Assembly (NCBI RefSeq): GCF_017876625.1
Contig: NZ_JAGIOH010000001.1
Span: 4,733,501-4,797,500 of the forward strand
Source: Streptomyces syringium
GTDB taxonomy: Bacteria > Actinomycetota > Actinomycetes > Streptomycetales > Streptomycetaceae
DNA: 64,000 bases
Direction of reading: 5' to 3'
The translations under genes and the position numbers were made by a program. Positions 59,779 through 64,000 of this stretch are shown in pieces. Position 1 is the first letter of the stretch. Every line of letters begins with the position of its first letter. The notes beneath the pieces are model-generated. The model ran no database searches, was not told the origin of the DNA, and worked only from the letters and a program-made list of their open reading frames with translations.

Positions 59779-59800
59779 GGTCACGGCGGTGAGGCCGGGG

Positions 59801-61555
59801 TCAGTCCTTGATCTCGCAGATGACCGCACCGGAGGAGACCGAGGCGCCGACCTCCGCGGTGATGCCCTTGACCGTGCCCGCGCGGTGCGCGTTCAGCGGC
59901 TGCTCCATCTTCATGGCCTCCAGGACCACGATCAGATCGCCCGCGGCCACTTCCTGGCCCTCTTCGACCGCGACCTTCACGATGGTGCCCTGCATCGGCG
60001 ACGCGAGCGCGTCACCGGAGGCCGCCGAGCCGGCCTTCTTGGCCGCGCGGCGCTTCGGCTTCGCGCCGCCCGCGGCGGCGGTGCGGGCGATGGTCATGCC
60101 GAGCGAGGAGGGCAGCGAGACCTCCAGGCGCTTGCCGCCGACCTCGACGACCACGGTCTCGCGGCCCGGGGCCTCCTCGTCCTCGTCCGCCGCCGCGCCG
60201 GTGAAGGCGGGGATGGTGTTCTCGAACTCGGTCTCGATCCAGCGGGTGTGGACCGTGAACGGGTCCGCGGTGAACGCCGGGTCGGTGACGACCGCCTGGT
60301 GGAAGGGGATCGCCGTGGCCATGCCCTCGACGGTGAACTCGCCCAGGGCCCGTGCCGCGCGCTGGAGCGCCTGCTCACGCGTGGCGCCCGTGACGATGAG
60401 CTTGGCGAGGAGGGAGTCCCACGCCGGGCCGATGACCGCGCCGCTCTCGACGCCGGCGTCCAGGCGCACGCCCGGACCCGAGGGCGGGTCGAAGCGGGTC
60501 ACCGTGCCGGGGGCGGGAAGGAAGTTCCGGCCCGGGTCCTCGCCGTTGATGCGGAACTCGAACGAGTGACCGCGCATCGGCGGGTCGTCGTAGCCGAGCT
60601 CCTCGCCGTCGGCGATGCGGAACATCTCGCGGACCAGGTCGATGCCGGTGACCTCTTCGGTGACCGGGTGCTCGACCTGGAGGCGGGTGTTGACCTCCAG
60701 GAAGGAGATCGTGCCGTCCTGGCCCACGAGGAACTCGCACGTGCCCGCGCCCTCGTAGCGGGCCTCGCGCAGGATGGCCTTGGAGGCGCGGTAGAGCTCC
60801 GCGTTCTGCTCCGGGGTGAGGAAGGGGGCCGGGGCCTCTTCCACGAGCTTCTGGTGGCGGCGCTGGAGCGAGCAGTCGCGGGTGGAGACCACCACGACGT
60901 TGCCGTGCTTGTCGGCCAGGCACTGCGTCTCGACGTGGCGCGGCCGGTCCAGGTAGCGCTCCACGAAGCACTCGCCGCGACCGAAGGCGGCGACGGCCTC
61001 GCGGACGGCGGAGTCGTACAACTCCGGTACCTCTTCGAGGGTGCGGGCGACCTTCAGACCGCGACCGCCACCACCGAAGGCGGCCTTGATGGCGATCGGC
61101 ATGCCGTGTTCCTCGGCGAACGCGACGACCTCGTCCGCCCCGGAGACCGGGTCGGCGGTGCCGGCGACGAGCGGGGCACCCGCCCGCTGCGCGATATGAC
61201 GGGCCGCCACCTTGTCACCGAGGTCGCGGATGGCCTGCGGGGGCGGGCCGATCCAGGTCAGGCCGGCGTCGAGGACGGCCTGCGCGAATTCGGCGTTCTC
61301 GGACAGAAATCCGTATCCGGGGTGGATGGCGTCCGCGCCCGATTCGGCTGCCGCGGCAAGCACCTTGGCCACGTCGAGGTAGCTCGTCGCCGGGGTGTCA
61401 CCGCCCAGCGCGTAGGCCTCGTCGGCCGCGCGGACATGCAACGCGTCACGGTCCGGGTCGGCATAGACCGCCACGCTCGCGATCCCGGCATCCCGGCACG
61501 CACGAGCAACGCGGACAGCGATTTCGCCACGGTTGGCGATGAGCACCTTGCGCAC
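59801..61555 (-). CDS. accA2: Acetyl/propionyl-CoA carboxylase, biotin carboxylase and carrier subunit
   Basis: 584 residues. Biotin carboxylase N-domain starts RKVLIANRGEIAVRVARA; ATP-grasp with GGGGRGLKVARTLEEV near 160, 'KLVEEAPAP', 'EVNTRLQVEHPVTEEVTG' near 285; C-terminal biotin carrier with EAMKMEQP (biotinylated Lys in AMKM near residue 550). In Streptomyces it partners beta/epsilon subunits coded elsewhere (none here). A Pro/Ala/Lys linker (about 480-510) joins the domains. GGAGGGAG lies before GTG 61555. A 285-base AT-richer region with an IclR gene follows upstream. Confidence 0.93.
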   Translation of the reverse strand: MRKVLIANRGEIAVRVARACRDAGIASVAVYADPDRDALHVRAADEAYALGGDTPATSYLDVAKVLAAAAESGADAIHPGYGFLSENAEFAQAVLDAGLTWIGPPPQAIRDLGDKVAARHIAQRAGAPLVAGTADPVSGADEVVAFAEEHGMPIAIKAAFGGGGRGLKVARTLEEVPELYDSAVREAVAAFGRGECFVERYLDRPRHVETQCLADKHGNVVVVSTRDCSLQRRHQKLVEEAPAPFLTPEQNAELYRASKAILREARYEGAGTCEFLVGQDGTISFLEVNTRLQVEHPVTEEVTGIDLVREMFRIADGEELGYDDPPMRGHSFEFRINGEDPGRNFLPAPGTVTRFDPPSGPGVRLDAGVESGAVIGPAWDSLLAKLIVTGATREQALQRAARALGEFTVEGMATAIPFHQAVVTDPAFTADPFTVHTRWIETEFENTIPAFTGAAADEDEEAPGRETVVVEVGGKRLEVSLPSSLGMTIARTAAAGGAKPKRRAAKKAGSAASGDALASPMQGTIVKVAVEEGQEVAAGDLIVVLEAMKMEQPLNAHRAGTVKGITAEVGASVSSGAVICEIKD

Positions 61556-61840
61556 GATGGCTCCCTCCTTGAAACAAGGTGAGTTTAGGTACTGGCAACA
61601 CTCTGTGCCGACCCGACTTCCAGGGTGACCTTGCCCACACGGAGCGTTAAACGGAAGCGCCCTATGGACTGAAGTTCCCAGATCCCCCACGGTACGCCGC
61701 GTTTCCTGGAGTGCTGCGCGCGTGACGATGTGGTCAAGGTCTCGATGAGCGCCTGGGAGTGGCGGTGCCGATTCTTTGTGGAGTCCCTACGAACGGGTGA
61801 CACAAAGTTTGCGCTCTCGCCCGGGGCGTTGTGGTGGGCC

Positions 61841-62626
61841 TCAGGCGGTTCCGGGCCTCTCGACGGTCGGTTTACCCACCAGTAGCGTCCCCGAGTCGGC
61901 CAACTTTCCGGCTTCTGCCGCGACATGGCGCATCACCTCGGTCACCTGGTGTCTGCGCCGATGGAAATCAGCCAGTGGCAGCGCCGCCGAGACAGCCTGC
62001 GCCGGGCCGCCGCCCGCGCCCGGCACGGGCACCGCGATGCAGGCCACGCCGGGTGCGCATTCCTCCACCTCCACTGCGACGCCACTCCGGCGCACCTGTC
62101 GGAGCTCCAGATCCAGCCGTTCCGGCGAGGTGATCGTGCGGGGGGTGATGGCCCGCATCCCGGAGTCCGAGAGATAGCGCAGCCGGGCGGCCCGGGGGAG
62201 GGCGGCGAGCAGGACCTTGCCGTGGGCGGTGGCGTGTCCGTCGGTGTCGCGGCCGACGGAGAAGCCCCCGGTGGCCGGGTGGGAGGCGGCCGCTCCGGCG
62301 AGGACGGCGATGTCGCCGTCGCGGTAGGTGCTGAAGTACGTGTCCGCCCCGGCCGCCCGCCGCACCCGGGCGAGCAGCTCGTGCACCCGCTCGTCCATCC
62401 GCATCTGCCGCTGGAAGGCGCTGTGCAGGGAGGGGACGCGATAGCCGAGGGTGTAGCCGCCGGAGCCGCGGACCAGATGGCCGCGCGCGGTGAGGGTGCC
62501 GAGCAGGTCGTAGACCGTCGATAGACCGCAGCCCAGCTGCCGGGCGAGCACCTTGGCGGGCACCGGCCCGTCGGACGCGGCGACGGCGTCCAGCACGTCC
62601 AGAGCGCGGTCGACGGACTGCGGCAT
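61841..62626 (-). CDS. IclR-family regulator
   Basis: 261 residues. Winged helix at 1-60 (MPQSVDRALDVLDAV, AKVLARQLGCGLSTVYDLLGTL), then the IclR effector domain with 'DTYFSTYRDGDIAVLAG', 'ATAHGKVLLAAL', 'EECAPGVACIAVPV'. GGAG stands ten bases before ATG 62626. Effector unknown; it could respond to an aromatic or acyl metabolite near the carboxylase gene, but no operator was seen. Confidence 0.88.
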   Translation of the reverse strand: MPQSVDRALDVLDAVAASDGPVPAKVLARQLGCGLSTVYDLLGTLTARGHLVRGSGGYTLGYRVPSLHSAFQRQMRMDERVHELLARVRRAAGADTYFSTYRDGDIAVLAGAAASHPATGGFSVGRDTDGHATAHGKVLLAALPRAARLRYLSDSGMRAITPRTITSPERLDLELRQVRRSGVAVEVEECAPGVACIAVPVPGAGGGPAQAVSAALPLADFHRRRHQVTEVMRHVAAEAGKLADSGTLLVGKPTVERPGTA

Positions 62627-62833
62627 GACGGAACGGCTCCTCGGGGATCGGATGCTGGGTGAGTACAGGACTTCTTCGGCGGGCGGACCCACCAGCTTGG
62701 CACGGCCGGCCCCGGAGCTGCCCGGTCCGCTCTCTCTACCAGCTCCGCGGAGCGGCATGGGGGTTTCCGGGAAGGAGCGCCCGAGTGGCCGAAGCGTCGG
62801 TGACCGGGATGACACGACATCGTTGGTGAAGTC

Positions 62834-63124
62834 ATGATCAAGCGCATTGCAGCCGCCGCCGTTCTGGCAGGCGCCGCTCTCACGATGACCGCCGCCTCCG
62901 CGTCCGCCGTGCCCACCCCCGTGCCCCCGCCGAACGCGACGGCGGGCGATGTCGTGACCCCGCCGCCGGGCATGGCGAAGGACGGCAACCCGCAGACCAG
63001 CATCTACCCGGGCGCCACCGATGAGCTGGGCAAGCTCCAGCAGCTCGAGAAGCTGAACGAGCTGGGCCAGCTCAACCAGGTCACCGGGGCCCTGACCCCG
63101 ATCTTCGGCATCCTGCCGCTCTAG
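62834..63124 (+). CDS. Small secreted protein of unknown function
   Basis: 96 residues. Signal peptide MIKRIAAAAVLAGAALTMTAASASA (cleavage near residue 25). The mature part is Pro-rich (VPTPVPPPNAT, VTPPPGMAK) then has a Leu/Gln-rich helix (LGKLQQLEKLNELGQLNQV) and ends hydrophobic (IFGILPL). No cysteine. Similar in style, not sequence, to the secreted proteins at 41.2 and 47.7 kb. ATG 62834 has no strong ribosome site. Function unknown. Confidence 0.75.
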   Translation: MIKRIAAAAVLAGAALTMTAASASAVPTPVPPPNATAGDVVTPPPGMAKDGNPQTSIYPGATDELGKLQQLEKLNELGQLNQVTGALTPIFGILPL

Positions 63125-63170
63125 GGCCGGGCCGCTTCTTCGGGGCGGGTCGCTGCTTCGCGGCGGGCCG

Positions 63171-63782
63171 TCACGCCCACAGGTCGGTGATCACGACGCC
63201 CAGCTCGGCGAGCTGCTTGCGGAGCAGGGGGAGCGACAGGCCGATGACATTGCCGTGGTCGCCGTCGATGCCCTCGAGGAAGGGCGCGGACCGGCCGTCG
63301 AGGGTGAACGCGCCCGCCACGTGAAGGGGCTCGCCGGAGGCCACGTACGCGGCGATCTCGGCATCGCTCGGCTCGCCGAAGCGGACCGTCGTCGAGGCGG
63401 TGGCGGAGACCTGGCGGCCGGTGGCCGTGTCGATGACGCAGTGGCCGGTCCGGAGTACTCCGGACCGGCCACGCATCGACTTCCAGCGGGCGGTGGCGTC
63501 CTCGGCGTCGCGGGGCTTGCCGAGGGCCTCGCCGTCCAGCTCCAGCACCGAGTCGCAGCCGATGACGAGCGCCCCGGCCGCCTCCGCCCGCGCGGCCACG
63601 GCCGCGGCCTTCGCCTCGGCGAGCACCCGCGCCAGCTCGGCGGGGGTCGCCGCGGTGATCGCGTCCTCGTCCACACCGCTGACGATCACCTCGGGCGCGA
63701 GCCCGGCCTGGCGCAGCAGGCCGAGTCGGGCGGGGGACTGGGAGGCGAGGACGAGGCGGCGGCGCTCGGGGCTGTCGTTCAT
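63171..63782 (-). CDS. maf: Maf-family nucleotide pyrophosphatase
   Basis: 203 residues. Hydrolyses non-canonical or excess nucleoside triphosphates (dTTP/UTP/CTP type), acting as a house-cleaning and cell-division-linked enzyme. Signature LASQSPARLGLLRQAGL near residue 12, 'IGCDSVLELDGEALGKPRD' near 74-92 (catalytic Asp) and 'AGAFTLDGRSAPFLEGIDGDHGNVIGLSLPLL' near 160. ATG 63782. Its coding sequence contains a perfect 32-bp palindrome (63441-63472) within GRSGVLRTGH. Confidence 0.93.
   Translation of the reverse strand: MNDSPERRRLVLASQSPARLGLLRQAGLAPEVIVSGVDEDAITAATPAELARVLAEAKAAAVAARAEAAGALVIGCDSVLELDGEALGKPRDAEDATARWKSMRGRSGVLRTGHCVIDTATGRQVSATASTTVRFGEPSDAEIAAYVASGEPLHVAGAFTLDGRSAPFLEGIDGDHGNVIGLSLPLLRKQLAELGVVITDLWA
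63441..63472. repeat. Perfect 32-bp palindrome inside maf
   Basis: GTGGCCGGTCCGGAGT and its exact reverse complement ACTCCGGACCGGCCAC meet without a spacer, centre AGTACT, in the coding sequence. Confidence 0.95.
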
Positions 63783-63819
63783 ACGGGCCAGCCTAAGAGG
63801 TCCGCCGCCGCCGGGTGGC

Positions 63820-64000
63820 TCAGCCGACGGCCGAGGCCACCTTCCCGCTCATCCGGACCGGGTCCGTGCCCTCCTCGTTGTGCCGGTCCGCCCAGTTCGT
63901 GAGGGCGGTCAGGCACGCGTGGTCGAGGTGCCGCAGCCCGGACAGGTCGAGTTCGATCGGCCGGTCCTTCGGCAGCGCTTCGAGGGTGTCGAGCATGTGC
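63820..64000 (-). CDS. STAS-domain protein, C-terminal part
   Basis: 60 residues visible before the window edge. 'PIELDLSGLRHLDHACLTALTNWADRHNEEG' is the STAS beta-strand/helix pair (conserved position of the phosphorylated Ser/Thr region reads HLDHACL). The protein could be an anti-sigma-factor antagonist or the C-terminal domain of a SulP-type anion transporter; the N-terminal part is off the window. Confidence 0.6.
   Translation of the reverse strand, partial: HMLDTLEALPKDRPIELDLSGLRHLDHACLTALTNWADRHNEEGTDPVRMSGKVASAVG

Larger units (their letters stand above)
59284..59800. other. 517-base gap between TetR and acyl-CoA carboxylase genes
   Basis: No gene seen. It contains a cluster of the dispersed repeat (59464-59673), a 14-bp tandem repeat (59702-59743) and the terminator of the carboxylase gene (59744-59778). 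Confidence 0.65.

Noticed and set aside
59789..61582. 597-codon plus-strand frame opposite the acyl-CoA carboxylase gene
   Set aside because: It is the antisense of a clear biotin carboxylase with all catalytic motifs.
1..64000. Riboswitches, tRNA or rRNA genes
   Set aside because: I looked through the intergenic spaces and saw no cloverleaf, rRNA stretch or recognised riboswitch core.

Overview
The window is high-GC, GTG-rich actinobacterial chromosome, almost certainly Streptomyces. It carries an AfsQ1/AfsQ2/SigQ signalling locus, M20, MFS and IclR genes with typical Streptomyces codon use, WXG-type secreted proteins, and a dispersed 'CGCCGGACGGGCTG' intergenic repeat. No rRNA, tRNA, CRISPR array or insertion sequence was seen.

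Layout. 1-4.3 kb: a trpS end, ornithine aminotransferase, a PLAT plus hemopexin-repeat protein and a MepB-like protein. 4-10.1 kb: a minus-strand polymorphic-toxin locus (SseB-like, WXG-like, a giant RHS protein broken by a frameshift, and a tightly coupled immunity gene). 10-18.8 kb: a secreted peptidase, an amidase, a gluconate locus (GntR/kinase/permease) and a flavin monooxygenase with a divergent TetR. 18.8-27.8 kb: a nonulosonic (sialic or Kdn-like) acid and glycosyltransferase cluster (acyltransferase, polysialyltransferase-like proteins, GT2, a NeuA-phosphatase fusion, NeuB). 27.9-41 kb: an amidohydrolase, then nucleoside uptake and salvage (BMP lipoprotein, ABC ATPase, two permeases, cytidine deaminase, thymidine phosphorylase, adenosine deaminase), with an MFS/LysR pair and a hydrolase between them. 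41-48 kb: small secreted proteins, PspC, VanZ, a lipoprotein and the AfsQ1/AfsQ2/SigQ locus. 48-58.7 kb: deoC with a full and a half aldehyde dehydrogenase, a phosphosugar mutase, purine nucleoside phosphorylase, an LpdA-like flavoprotein and a DeoR regulator. 58.7-64 kb: TetR, acyl-CoA carboxylase biotin subunit, IclR, a secreted peptide, Maf and a partial STAS protein.

The most coherent system is a nucleoside uptake and catabolism regulon. The palindrome CTACGCGCGTAG, or a close variant, lies just upstream of five separate transcription units: BMP lipoprotein, ABC transporter/cytidine deaminase, adenosine deaminase, deoC-aldehyde dehydrogenases, and purine nucleoside phosphorylase. Together these import nucleosides, deaminate and phosphorolyse them, and convert deoxyribose phosphate through acetaldehyde toward central metabolism; the phosphosugar mutase next to PNP could interconvert the pentose phosphates. 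The regulator that reads this site is not proven; the DeoR-family gene at 57.7 kb is one candidate.

Other points are an ABC ATPase whose only well-placed start is ATC, a 165-residue low-complexity insertion inside a cytidylyltransferase domain, a catalytically incomplete half aldehyde dehydrogenase beside a complete one, an LpdA protein lacking one redox cysteine, and a perfect 32-bp palindrome inside maf.
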